DNA of 64,000 bases. Source: Vibrio pomeroyi. Its GTDB lineage: Bacteria; Pseudomonadota; Gammaproteobacteria; Enterobacterales; Vibrionaceae. The stretch lies in NCBI GenBank assembly GCA_041879425.1, contig CP090854.1, positions 3,224,001-3,288,000 on the forward strand, written 5' to 3'. The notes under the pieces are model-generated. The model was given only the letters and a program-made list of their open reading frames with translations, had not been told where the DNA came from and ran no database searches. Of the stretch, positions 1 through 8,158 are shown one piece after another; position 1 is the stretch's first letter, and every line of letters begins with the position of its first letter. A program made the position numbers and the translations under genes.

Positions 1-2508
1 TATTGCGGCATCGACCATTTTTTCTTCTGCGAGAATGTCAGGTAACGACACAGTGCCAGACAAGTCACCGTTGTCGGCAACATCGAGTTTAAAGTCGGCG
101 TTCAGTTGGTTGTCTTTTAGCTGTGCATTCAATGCAACACTTTCCCAACCGAGTGTAATTGGCTCGCCAACTTGTTGAACAACCTGACCTTTAGGCATAT
201 CGACACTTACCGTCACCTCAGGTTCACCTTGTTCCGACCATTTGGCATGAGCGGTCGCATTCACTAAGCCCTGCAATTGCGTCTCTTTAGGTACAAACGC
301 TTTAACTTGTTCGAAGTCGAATTGGTTAATCGCGAGCTTAGCCTCACCCGATTTCCCGGCTCGGATATCTTCATCCAGACACACGCTCGAACCTGATTGC
401 TTCCAACAGTGTGCTTGAACGTCGGCATACTGCTTATTGACATCCGCCTTAATCGCAACAGGTTGGTCTAATACCCAAGGTCCCTGCTGAGTGGTGATTT
501 TGACTCTGTCTAACGAGCCATCCCAAATCAGAGAAGGTTTCTGAATTAACTGACCAGAAATTGCCAAACTTGTCGACACGATGTCGGATATCACATCAAG
601 TGTTACGGTATGCTTCTTCTCACCGCCATTCACCGTTAAATCAATGCTTTCAACACTTTGATCTTGGTAGGTTAGGTTCTTCGCTTTCAATACAAGGTCG
701 GCTTGAGCTTCGGGTAATGGCAGTGGAACTACAGAGCCATTAAGCGATAACGACTCAAGTGTTGCCTCGCTATTCCAATCAATCTTATCGACATTTAAAG
801 CAAGGTCGACTTCAGGCTCGTTCGTTGGGCCGCTAAGTTGGATGTTACCAATCACTCTGCCTTTCAACTCAGGAACACTTTTTGCGAGCTCAGGGAAGAA
901 GATATCAACTCCCATATCCCATTGTTTATCAAGCTCACCCTGCGCCTTAATCGAGTTCACCCCGTGAGCCAAGCTCAAACCGCTGGTTTTCAATTTAGGT
1001 TCACCGCTCGCGCTGCGATCTGACGCTGACAACTGGCCTTCGATATCCAGAGGGTATTCTCGCAAGATCCCTTCAATATCTAACTTAGGCAGCTCAATTG
1101 CCCAACCACCCGCTTCGGTCAACTCACCCGAAGTAACGATGCTCCCGCTAATGTTACCTTCAGCTTCTGGCCATTGTAGACCCGGCTGAATATCCTTCAG
1201 CGTCACATCGGCTTGCCAGTTAACAAGCTTCTTCCAGTTCGCTTTAACCACACCATTGAGTTCCCCACCCAGCGTGTTCAGTTTTAAGCGCTCAAGTTCA
1301 ATCTGTTCTGTGGTGCCCTTGCCCTCTAGGTCGATGGTTAAGGCAGGTATCTCCTTACCATCCGCTTCACCTTTGAGCTGCACATTAAAGCCATCTAATG
1401 AGCCATCAGCCTTGAAGCGCTCAATTTCAGCTTGGTAATCACTTTTACCTGTTAGGGGCCATTGTGCTTGGCCATCTTCTAAAAGAAGGTCAAATGGCAG
1501 AGTCGGCTCTAAGGGTTGAATTTCCCCAGACAATTTTGCCTCAATCAATTCAGAAAACTGAGACTCTAGGTTTAGCTTAGCCACACTGCCTTGTGCTTTC
1601 AGTGATAACTTCTGACCCGCAAGATCGGTTTCTTTCACTAATGCATCTAAAGAAAGATCTAGCGGGTAGCCGTCTTTAAGCTCAACTTTAGCCGCAAGGT
1701 TCGCGCTTGCTTGTGGCATATCGAGTTCAAGAGTGGACACTTCGACCGTGTTTTTACCCGCTCGGACTTCAAGTCCAAGGTGGTTCACCACAATCGGAGT
1801 TTCTTGTTCTAAGGTGAAACGGTTGAGGTCAAAACGCTCCAGCACAACCTGTAACGGAATCCAGACCTCAGGCAGCTCAATTGCTGTTTTCACCGCAGGC
1901 TCTGGTTCAACTACTTCTGGTTTTGGCTCTTCAGTTGATTCTGCGAGTTTAACTTTCAGATCATTAAATAAGGTTGGCGATACCGTCAGCTTTTCACCCT
2001 GCATACTCAAAGCCGTTGAAAACAAACCCCACTCGATTTCATGCCCTAGAATATTCAGTTTGATATCAGACAAAGCAATACGGTTGATCACGATTGGTAG
2101 CGGTGTTTTCACCGATGTCACTGGCGGAGTCGGTTCAGTTTCTTCTTCAGAGGCTGGAGGTAATTCCGTAAATGCGAAGTCCAAACCTTGAATCGCTAAG
2201 CGGTCGACACACAACTTAGGGTCGAGTAAACAGCGAGGATTAATAGCCAAGTTCAGCTTTTGAACCTTGGTATCGATATGTAGGCTGTCATCTTTAAACT
2301 GAACGTTATTAAGCGTGAAACTTGGGAACAGAGCCCCTTTGGTGCTCTCCACTTTCAGTTGTGGCAATGCTTTTTCAGCGCCCCACAGCACTGTGTTCAA
2401 CCCTGGATTGGTGAACAATACAAAACCGAGCAGGGCTATCAACAACAGCAAAATAGACGTCAATGAAATCGACGTCCACTTAATGCATTTGCCCATCACT
2501 TTGATCAT
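1..2508 (-). CDS. tamB: TamB, inner-membrane subunit of the translocation and assembly module (N-terminal 836 codons, cut by window edge)
   Basis: The minus-strand frame is open without a stop from an ATG at 2508 to base 1, so the gene continues outside the window. TamB is a very long periplasm-spanning protein anchored in the inner membrane that works with TamA in outer-membrane protein assembly and lipid traffic. Seen here: an N-terminal hydrophobic anchor at about residues 12-31, followed by several hundred residues of repetitive, beta-rich AsmA/TamB-like sequence without further membrane segments. The ATG overlaps the tamA stop by 4 nt (ATGA), so the two are translationally coupled. The C-terminal DUF490 region is not visible. 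Identification rests on the tamA pairing, the length and the N-terminal architecture. Confidence 0.93.
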   Translation of the reverse strand, partial: MIKVMGKCIKWTSISLTSILLLLIALLGFVLFTNPGLNTVLWGAEKALPQLKVESTKGALFPSFTLNNVQFKDDSLHIDTKVQKLNLAINPRCLLDPKLCVDRLAIQGLDFAFTELPPASEEETEPTPPVTSVKTPLPIVINRIALSDIKLNILGHEIEWGLFSTALSMQGEKLTVSPTLFNDLKVKLAESTEEPKPEVVEPEPAVKTAIELPEVWIPLQVVLERFDLNRFTLEQETPIVVNHLGLEVRAGKNTVEVSTLELDMPQASANLAAKVELKDGYPLDLSLDALVKETDLAGQKLSLKAQGSVAKLNLESQFSELIEAKLSGEIQPLEPTLPFDLLLEDGQAQWPLTGKSDYQAEIERFKADGSLDGFNVQLKGEADGKEIPALTIDLEGKGTTEQIELERLKLNTLGGELNGVVKANWKKLVNWQADVTLKDIQPGLQWPEAEGNISGSIVTSGELTEAGGWAIELPKLDIEGILREYPLDIEGQLSASDRSASGEPKLKTSGLSLAHGVNSIKAQGELDKQWDMGVDIFFPELAKSVPELKGRVIGNIQLSGPTNEPEVDLALNVDKIDWNSEATLESLSLNGSVVPLPLPEAQADLVLKAKNLTYQDQSVESIDLTVNGGEKKHTVTLDVISDIVSTSLAISGQLIQKPSLIWDGSLDRVKITTQQGPWVLDQPVAIKADVNKQYADVQAHCWKQSGSSVCLDEDIRAGKSGEAKLAINQFDFEQVKAFVPKETQLQGLVNATAHAKWSEQGEPEVTVSVDMPKGQVVQQVGEPITLGWESVALNAQLKDNQLNADFKLDVADNGDLSGTVSLPDILAEEKMVDAAI

Positions 2509-4217
2509 AATTCTGGCCCTAAACTAAAGTGCAGTTGGAACTCATCGCCTTTCTTCGCATCTAGACCCCAAGCAAAATCTAAACTCACAGGACCGACAGG
2601 CGATGCCCAGCGAACCCCGACGCCAGTACCGCGTTTCCAATCTGGCTTATCATTAAATGCATCACCAATATCGTAGAAAGCTGCGCCCCACCAATTTCCA
2701 ACTAATCGGTATTGGTATTCAAATGAGCTGGTAGCAAGGAATTTTGCACCTGTTAGTGCGTCACTTTCATCACGAGGAGATATGGATTCGTAACCATAGC
2801 CACGAATGCTGTTATCACCACCCGCAAAGAACCTCAGAGAGGGTGACAGCTTCTCAAATTCATCGGCAAAGTTACCGCCGAATTGAAGTCGAGTTAAGCC
2901 ACGATGATTGTTACCAATGCTTCGAATCCAGGCCGTTTGTCCTTGGAAACGAACCACCTTGGTTTCAGACAACAAGGTGTCATCACCCGCTTCAAGCATG
3001 ATGGTTTGTTTATCACCCCACATTGGCATTGAGCCACCACGAGTTCGAGTTCGTGAGAAAGAGATACCCGGCAATACGAACTGCGCCAAGTCATCTTGCA
3101 AACCTTGCTCATAGTTCTCGACCAAGTATCGAATGAACACAGTACGTTGCCAGCCATTATCCAAGCGCCAATATCTTTCTAAGGCTAAGTTCGACTCCAA
3201 ACTTTTGGTATCACGGTTGTCTAGATTCTTCATTCCGTACTTAATTTGATAATAGTCATTAAGCACGTCGTCCAACGGGATTTTATAGGCTGCGGTAATC
3301 GTCTGTTCTGGTTTGGAGATCGATAAGCTGCTATTGAAGCTATGACCTTGAGCATTAACCCAAGGTTTCTTCCATTTGAGGGTACCTTTTACACCAAGGT
3401 CGGTTGATACACCGATACCCGTTTCGATTTGGTTACGCGCTTGCGGAGCCAGGCTCACCTTCATCGGAATTTCACGGCCTTCACCCAACTGGCTTAAGTC
3501 AGGTTCAACAAACACCGAAGAGAACCAATCCGTATTAGACAGGTTTTGGTTGTACTCACCGACTTTGGTGATGGAGTAAGGTTCGCCATCTTCAAAGGGT
3601 TTAAGCGATTGCACTCTATCGTCTTCGATTTGGCTGCCCGTCACCTGTGTGGTGCCAAAGTGATAGCGGATACCACTGTTATAATGAAGGCGCACATAAG
3701 CACGGTTTAATTCAGGGGCAACTTCGAGTTTGCTGACCTCATACGAGCCATCAAAGTAGCCTTTCGCTAGTCCAAGGTTACGTATCGACGATTTTAAAGA
3801 GTCATAGTTACCGTGATTCAGGATAGAACCTTTAGACAGGTTACTCTTGGCGATTAACGCCAGAAAGTCGGGATCGTCTTCGGCTTCACCACTCAGCACA
3901 ATATCTGAAGTGTAAATAACAACAGGCTCCCCCTTATCAACCGTAACGGTCAATTCGGTGTCGTCTTCAGAGTGAGTGAAAGTGATCGTCGGTTGGTAGT
4001 AGCCTAACGCATTCAACGCTTCTTTTATCATAGATTCCACGCGAGATTGGAACCTTAGCGAAACTGCATACTCTTCTTCAGGGACTGCACTCAGATAAGC
4101 ATCAACATTATCCTCAAGCGCTCCATCTAGCCCTTTAATTTCAAGGGAAACGTCAGCGAAAGCGAGCGTCGATGACAGTAGAGTGCCAATCAGAACTGGT
4201 AAAGTTTTTCTTATCAT
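2505..4217 (-). CDS. tamA: TamA, outer-membrane Omp85-family assembly factor
   Basis: 570 residues. A signal peptide (about residues 1-21, ending in LAFA) is followed by POTRA domains to about residue 270 and a C-terminal 16-strand Omp85/bacterial surface antigen barrel. An IRGYGYESISP stretch in the barrel matches the conserved (V/I)RG(F/Y) lid-lock motif of Omp85 proteins. The length is close to E. coli TamA (577). It acts in the outer membrane together with TamB, whose gene follows with a 4-nt overlap. The start at 4217 is the first ATG before the signal peptide; the ribosome binding site is weak. The gene is divergent from msrA across 194 nt, as in the E. coli ytf region. Confidence 0.95.
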   Translation of the reverse strand: MIRKTLPVLIGTLLSSTLAFADVSLEIKGLDGALEDNVDAYLSAVPEEEYAVSLRFQSRVESMIKEALNALGYYQPTITFTHSEDDTELTVTVDKGEPVVIYTSDIVLSGEAEDDPDFLALIAKSNLSKGSILNHGNYDSLKSSIRNLGLAKGYFDGSYEVSKLEVAPELNRAYVRLHYNSGIRYHFGTTQVTGSQIEDDRVQSLKPFEDGEPYSITKVGEYNQNLSNTDWFSSVFVEPDLSQLGEGREIPMKVSLAPQARNQIETGIGVSTDLGVKGTLKWKKPWVNAQGHSFNSSLSISKPEQTITAAYKIPLDDVLNDYYQIKYGMKNLDNRDTKSLESNLALERYWRLDNGWQRTVFIRYLVENYEQGLQDDLAQFVLPGISFSRTRTRGGSMPMWGDKQTIMLEAGDDTLLSETKVVRFQGQTAWIRSIGNNHRGLTRLQFGGNFADEFEKLSPSLRFFAGGDNSIRGYGYESISPRDESDALTGAKFLATSSFEYQYRLVGNWWGAAFYDIGDAFNDKPDWKRGTGVGVRWASPVGPVSLDFAWGLDAKKGDEFQLHFSLGPEL

Positions 4218-4411
4218 GTTTAATTAGTGAAGAAGTTATCAATACGTTAATAAGTGAAAAGAAATAATACCGCTAAAAAGGCATTGAGTCTGTAATAAAT
4301 CTGGTAATAACGCGGTCTAATTTAAAGACTTAATCAATATAAACCAACAGTTAATATGAGCCTACCGTTCATAAAGCCAACGCGGTAAACGTATGCGAAA
4401 AGGAATATAAC

Positions 4412-5041
4412 ATGCTAAACAAACAACAACTGGTTTCTGCAGCAACCGCATTACCGGGAAATGCTGATCCAATCCAAATTACTGAGCGCCACTTCGTCAA
4501 TCAAACTGACTTACTCGATGCTCCTACAGGTTCCCAACAAGAAGTCCTGCTTGGTATGGGATGCTTCTGGGGAGCTGAGCGTTTGTTTTGGCAATTAGAT
4601 GGCGTGATTTCAACATCCGTTGGCTACGCGGGCGGATACACAGTCAACCCAACTTATGAGCAAGTGTGTACTGGCCAAACGGGACACACCGAAGTCGTTC
4701 GTGTCATTTTCGATAGTGAACAAACCTCTTTAGCTCGAATACTAGAGACTTTCTGGGAGCGTCATGACCCAACTCAAGGCATGCGCCAAGGCAACGATTT
4801 AGGAACTCAATACCGCTCCGCTATCTACACTTTCAGCGAAGAGCAACAGTCTATCGCCGAGCACTCTAAGCAAGAGTATCAAAGAGCAATGACTGAATCT
4901 TTAGGCAACGAGATCACAACGGAAGTTCTACCTGCGGGAAAATATTTTTTTGCTGAAACCTACCACCAGCAATACTTAGCTAAAAACCCTAACGGTTACT
5001 GCGGACTAGGTGGAACAGGGGTTTGCTTCCCACCACAATAG
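4412..5041 (+). CDS. msrA: Peptide methionine sulfoxide reductase MsrA
   Basis: 209 residues. MsrA reduces the S-epimer of methionine sulfoxide in free or protein-bound methionine, repairing oxidised proteins in the cytoplasm. The catalytic motif [10 protein letters not shown] places the nucleophilic Cys at residue 51. Resolving cysteines are at 197 and 205 in the C-terminal NGYCGLGG...VCFPPQ tail, the E. coli-type three-cysteine arrangement. The N-terminal extension before the catalytic domain is also typical of the E. coli form. The start is preceded by AAAAGGAATATAAC, an acceptable ribosome binding site. It is transcribed divergently from tamA and ends in a strong hairpin at 5081-5108. Confidence 0.97.
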   Translation: MLNKQQLVSAATALPGNADPIQITERHFVNQTDLLDAPTGSQQEVLLGMGCFWGAERLFWQLDGVISTSVGYAGGYTVNPTYEQVCTGQTGHTEVVRVIFDSEQTSLARILETFWERHDPTQGMRQGNDLGTQYRSAIYTFSEEQQSIAEHSKQEYQRAMTESLGNEITTEVLPAGKYFFAETYHQQYLAKNPNGYCGLGGTGVCFPPQ

Positions 5042-5080
5042 AGGGCAGTTAGGCACCCTACCTCAAACGATATCCATTAA

Positions 5081-5108
5081 AAAAGGGCTTCCATTAGGAA
5101 GCCCTTTT
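5081..5108. terminator. Bidirectional intrinsic terminator between msrA and ytfK
   Basis: A perfect 12-bp stem (AAAAGGGCTTCC / GGAAGCCCTTTT) with an ATTA loop, with A-rich and T-rich flanks on both strands. It lies 40 nt after the msrA stop and 44 nt after the end of the convergent ytfK gene, so it can serve both. Confidence 0.9.
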
Positions 5109-5151
5109 CGTTGTTAATCTATTTGAAGCAAGACCAATCAATAAAGCTCAG

Positions 5152-5352
5152 TTACATCGGCAGAGCTGCAATCGTGCCGTTCACTTCTTTAAAAATAGTA
5201 AGCTTTTGTTTGTCAGACACTTCAGGAAGAAGCACCTTGCCGTGGTCGAAGCGAAACTCTCCAACACCTTCGATGGCAAACTGGCCCTTGAACAGGACTT
5301 TAACGAAACGCGCCACCTGATGTGGGCGGTAAGTAGAAAATTTTCTTAACAT
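5152..5352 (-). CDS. ytfK: YtfK-like (DUF1107) small protein, stringent-response modulator family
   Basis: 66 residues. Pattern and length match E. coli YtfK (DUF1107): an N-terminal basic segment (KFSTYRPHQVARFVKVLFKG), then a GVGEFRFDHGKVLLPEV block equivalent to the GAFEFDKGKILIPKV block as I recall it in YtfK. In E. coli, YtfK is reported to push SpoT towards (p)ppGpp synthesis; carrying that role over is inference. The gene sits between msrA and ytfJ, preserving the E. coli neighbourhood, and is divergent from ytfJ across about 250 nt. No signal peptide or membrane segment. The upstream GAGGTTGTATT gives a plausible ribosome binding site. Confidence 0.85.
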   Translation of the reverse strand: MLRKFSTYRPHQVARFVKVLFKGQFAIEGVGEFRFDHGKVLLPEVSDKQKLTIFKEVNGTIAALPM

Positions 5353-5603
5353 AATACAACCTCAATTCCATTTGAGTACTACAGTCACGCACCTGAACAC
5401 CACCGCATTCAAAGCACATTTAATCGCTAATTCCTTTAGCAAACAGCAAGATAATCTATTGTTCATCTTGATATTGATGCATTATACCTTTTGATAACAA
5501 GCCCGCAACTTATTTCTACATCGTACGATAAAAAGTTAAAGAGGCATTTTTCAAATTTCATATTATACTTCCAGTGCAAACCAATAAGCGGAACAAAAAT
5601 ATA

Positions 5604-6155
5604 ATGAAAAACAAAACTCTACTGGCTTTTCTAGCCGCAGCCTCTCCACTCTTCGCCAATGCTCACAATCTATCTGTAGGTTCAACTCTGCCTGCTGTCG
5701 ATGTTAGCAACTATGGTGAAATCGTTCTAAACGACGGCAATACCGGATATCAAGCTTGGGCAACCAGCAATCTCCTAGGTAAAGTTCGCGTCGTTCAAGC
5801 TATCGCTGGCCGTAGCAGCTCTAAAGAGCTCAACGCACCATTGATGGCAGCCATCACTGCATCGAAGTTCTCAGAAGACAGCTACCAAACCACCACCATC
5901 ATCAACCAAGATGATGCTATCTGGGGTACGGGTTCTTTTGTTAAATCGTCAGCAGAAAGCAGCAAAGAAGAATTTCCATGGTCTTCTATGGTGTTAGATG
6001 AAGATGGCACCGTTGCTTCATCTTGGGCTCTGAAAGAAGAGAGCTCAGCGATTATCGTTCAGGACAAACAAGGAAAAATCTTGTTTGTTAAAGAAGGCGC
6101 GCTTAACGAATCAGAGGTCACGCAAGTCATTGAATTGATTAAAGCGAGTCTTTAA
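5604..6155 (+). CDS. ytfJ: YtfJ family periplasmic protein (thioredoxin-like fold)
   Basis: 183 residues from the ATG at 5604; an upstream in-frame ATG at 5574 would only add ten residues ahead of a clear signal peptide. Signal sequence MKNKTLLAFLAAASPLFANA with an ANA|H cleavage site, then the mature domain starting with the S-x-G-x-x-L-P-A-V block typical of the YtfJ/HI_0045 family. These proteins have a thioredoxin-like fold, but no CxxC is present here and the biochemical role is unknown. It is followed by the palindrome at 6191-6217, which has a T-run directly behind it and could terminate this transcript. Confidence 0.85.
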   Translation: MKNKTLLAFLAAASPLFANAHNLSVGSTLPAVDVSNYGEIVLNDGNTGYQAWATSNLLGKVRVVQAIAGRSSSKELNAPLMAAITASKFSEDSYQTTTIINQDDAIWGTGSFVKSSAESSKEEFPWSSMVLDEDGTVASSWALKEESSAIIVQDKQGKILFVKEGALNESEVTQVIELIKASL

Positions 6156-6190
6156 TCAGATATTCACCTCTTTTTCGAGACCTTATCAAA

Positions 6191-6217
6191 GGATATTGTT
6201 ATATTGTAACAGTATCC
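6191..6217 (+). promoter_or_regulatory. Putative Zur operator (near-perfect palindrome), possibly also ytfJ terminator
   Basis: A 27-bp dyad with core TTGTTATATTGTAACA and flanks GGATA/TATCC. It resembles the gammaproteobacterial Zur box (TGTTATA...TATAACA) and stands 28 nt before the first gene of the zinc-uptake operon. The same palindrome is followed immediately by six T residues (6218-6223), so as RNA it could fold into a terminator hairpin for ytfJ. Seen: the dyad, the T-run and the position. Inferred: Zur binding. Confidence 0.75.
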
Positions 6218-6245
6218 TTTTTTAATTCTGTGGTTAATCATCCTC

Positions 6246-6536
6246 ATGTGGCAAGACACACCCAACAATGTGAAACGCAAAACAGGCTTCTTGCTTGGGC
6301 TGATGCTCATGCTAAGCGTGTTAGCCGCAACACACATGGTGGACATTGACCCGGAGCACCACACCTCGCATCACTGTGAGCTGTTTTCGATAAATCAGTT
6401 CATTACTGCGCACTCACTGCCACAAGTTCCAGAGTTTCATTCAGAGTTTACTGCCGTTGTCACAGAGTCAGTAACCTCACTACAGCGCCTCTATTTCGCC
6501 TATTTAGCGCGCTCTCCTCCTGTCAAAAACACTTAA
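6246..6536 (+). CDS. DUF2607-like small membrane protein, first gene of zinc-uptake operon
   Basis: 96 residues with one hydrophobic segment (about residues 13-27, GFLLGLMLMLSVLAA) near the N-terminus, then a His-rich patch (PEHHTSHHCELF). It resembles the Vibrio DUF2607 family found next to zrgA. Function unknown; the His/Cys patch next to a Zur-like box suggests metal contact, which is inference. No strong ribosome binding site is visible before the ATG at 6246, so the exact start is uncertain. The next gene (zrgA) starts 42 nt downstream in the same direction. Confidence 0.65.
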   Translation: MWQDTPNNVKRKTGFLLGLMLMLSVLAATHMVDIDPEHHTSHHCELFSINQFITAHSLPQVPEFHSEFTAVVTESVTSLQRLYFAYLARSPPVKNT

Positions 6537-6578
6537 TTACCACTACTTTTTAATTAACCTTTATTCAGGAAACAAAAC

Positions 6579-7301
6579 ATGAAACCTTCTATTTTAGCCG
6601 TTGTTATCGGCATGACTGTCTCTACTAGTGTTCTAGCAAACGAAGAATTCCGCTCTCATGGTGCGCACGTACATGGTCAAGTTGAAGTAAACATCGCTCA
6701 AGATGGACAAGAACTGCTTGTTGAAGTAACAGCGCCAGGTGCCGATGTGGTTGGCTTTGAACATGCTCCAGAAACTGCTGAGCAAAAGAAAGTGTTTGAG
6801 CAGGCTATCGCACAACTGAACAAGCCAGACGAGCTGTTTAGCTTTAACAATGCGAGCTGTACTCTGAAATTTAAATCAGTGACTAACACGCTAGAGGGCG
6901 ATCATGATGAGCATGAAGGCCATGATCACGCTGAACACGGTCATGATGACCACAAAGACCATGACCACGCTGAACACGATCATGACGACCACAAAGACCA
7001 TGACCATGCTGAACATGATCATGATGACCACAAAGACCATGACCATGCTGAACACGATCATGACGACCACGAAGGTCACGACCACCACGACCATGAAGGC
7101 CATGACCACTCAGAAGGTGGCCACGGTGAGTTCACTGTTGAGTACCACTATGAATGTTCAGATGTTGCTAAGCTAGACACAGTTAGCACTCAGTGGTTCT
7201 CTAAGTTCAGCAACACTGAAAAAATGACGGTGAACCTACTAACAGACACTGCTCAGGTGCAAGAAGTACTTAACGCAGAGCGTATTAGTTTCCGATTCTA
7301 A
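6579..7301 (+). CDS. zrgA: ZrgA-like periplasmic zinc-uptake protein (DUF2796), His/Asp-rich
   Basis: 240 residues. Signal peptide MKPSILAVVIGMTVSTSVLA; the mature protein begins with a GAHVHGQ block characteristic of DUF2796. A central metal-binding region (about residues 107-182) is built almost entirely from His, Asp and Glu in repeated DHDDHKDHDHAEH units. V. cholerae ZrgA belongs to a second, Zur-controlled zinc importer besides ZnuABC (established for V. cholerae; by inference here). Two cysteines flank the His-rich segment (ASCTLKF and YECSDV). A good ribosome binding site (CAGGAAAC) precedes the ATG. A strong hairpin follows before the ATPase gene. Confidence 0.9.
   Translation: MKPSILAVVIGMTVSTSVLANEEFRSHGAHVHGQVEVNIAQDGQELLVEVTAPGADVVGFEHAPETAEQKKVFEQAIAQLNKPDELFSFNNASCTLKFKSVTNTLEGDHDEHEGHDHAEHGHDDHKDHDHAEHDHDDHKDHDHAEHDHDDHKDHDHAEHDHDDHEGHDHHDHEGHDHSEGGHGEFTVEYHYECSDVAKLDTVSTQWFSKFSNTEKMTVNLLTDTAQVQEVLNAERISFRF
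6931..7086 (+). repeat. 39-bp in-frame tandem repeat encoding the His-rich metal-binding region of ZrgA
   Basis: Four consecutive 39-nt units start at 6931, 6970, 7009 and 7048, each beginning CTGAACA; the last is degenerate in its second half. Each unit encodes 13 residues of the type AEHDHDDHKDHDH. Units differ mainly at synonymous C/T positions, indicating expansion by duplication and subsequent drift under coding constraint. Confidence 0.95.
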
Positions 7302-7332
7302 TCACTCCTAGATCGGATTAAACGTAAATAAG

Positions 7333-7362
7333 CAGCCAAGTAAGTACCTACTTACTTGGCTG
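7333..7362 (+). other. Intra-operon mRNA hairpin between zrgA and its ATPase gene
   Basis: A perfect 14-bp stem (CAGCCAAGTAAGTA / TACTTACTTGGCTG) separated by two bases, 31 nt after the zrgA stop. It is not followed by a T-run, so it is not a classical terminator. It probably stabilises the upstream zrgA message or attenuates read-through, giving more binding protein than transporter. Function is inferred. Confidence 0.8.
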
Positions 7363-7441
7363 TTCAAATCGGTGTGCTCTAGGGAATTTATGCTGCTAAT
7401 TGCTGTCCAGTAGATACACCGCTTTAATTATTGGAGCTCGC

Positions 7442-8158
7442 ATGTCTTCTGACAGTTCATCACTTGTGGTCAAACTCGAAAATATTAGCTTTCGTTGGAA
7501 GCCTGAATTACCACCAACACTAGAGATCCCTTCTCTGTACATCCAAGCTCAAGAGCACCTTTTCATAAAAGGGCCAAGTGGTTGTGGCAAATCTACATTG
7601 CTAGGGTTGCTGACTGGAATCAACCAAGCCGAGCAAGGTGAAGTCTCTATCTTAGGCCAAGACCTGACTCAACTTACACCTCGTCAAAGGGACAAATTCA
7701 GAGCCGACCATATAGGTTATATCTTCCAACAATTTAACCTGCTTCCTTACCTATCAGTCATCGACAACGTGACGCTTCCTTGCCAGTTCTCAACTATTCG
7801 CAAGCAACAAGTCACAGAAAGTAAGAACAGCCTGCAAGCCACAGCTCAAAACCTATTGTTACGACTAAAGCTGCCTCAAGCTCTAATGGATAAACCTGTT
7901 ACTGAGCTGAGTATTGGCCAACAACAACGTGTCGCCGCAGCCCGTGCCCTAATCGGCCAACCTAAAATCATCATCGCAGATGAACCAACATCCGCATTGG
8001 ATCATGACAACCGAGAAGCCTTTATCGAATTGTTGCTAGAACAAGCCAATCAAGCTGGTTCTACTCTTATCTTCGTGAGTCACGATCCAACACTCGAAAA
8101 ATTGTTCACTCGAACCATAGATTTAAAAACCGTTAACCAAGCTAAGGTTGTCGTATGA
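7442..8158 (+). CDS. ABC transporter ATP-binding protein of the Zrg-type zinc-uptake system
   Basis: 238 residues from the ATG at 7442, preceded by TTGGAG; a longer frame from 7400 lacks a ribosome binding site. Walker A GPSGCGKST (44-52), Q-loop around 96, a variant signature LSIGQQQ (about 156-162) instead of LSGGQ, and Walker B IIIADEPTSALD (176-187). It is of the LolD/MacB-type class, pairing with the FtsX-like permease encoded next. Its stop overlaps the permease start by 4 nt (ATGA). It energises the transporter on the cytoplasmic side; the zinc role comes from the operon context. The letter within zrgABCDE is left open. Confidence 0.85.
   Translation: MSSDSSSLVVKLENISFRWKPELPPTLEIPSLYIQAQEHLFIKGPSGCGKSTLLGLLTGINQAEQGEVSILGQDLTQLTPRQRDKFRADHIGYIFQQFNLLPYLSVIDNVTLPCQFSTIRKQQVTESKNSLQATAQNLLLRLKLPQALMDKPVTELSIGQQQRVAAARALIGQPKIIIADEPTSALDHDNREAFIELLLEQANQAGSTLIFVSHDPTLEKLFTRTIDLKTVNQAKVVV

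Noticed and set aside
6891..7109. Minus-strand frame rich in Met and Val opposite the ZrgA His-rich repeat
   Set aside because: It is the antisense of CAT/GAC-rich codons, low complexity, with no start signal.
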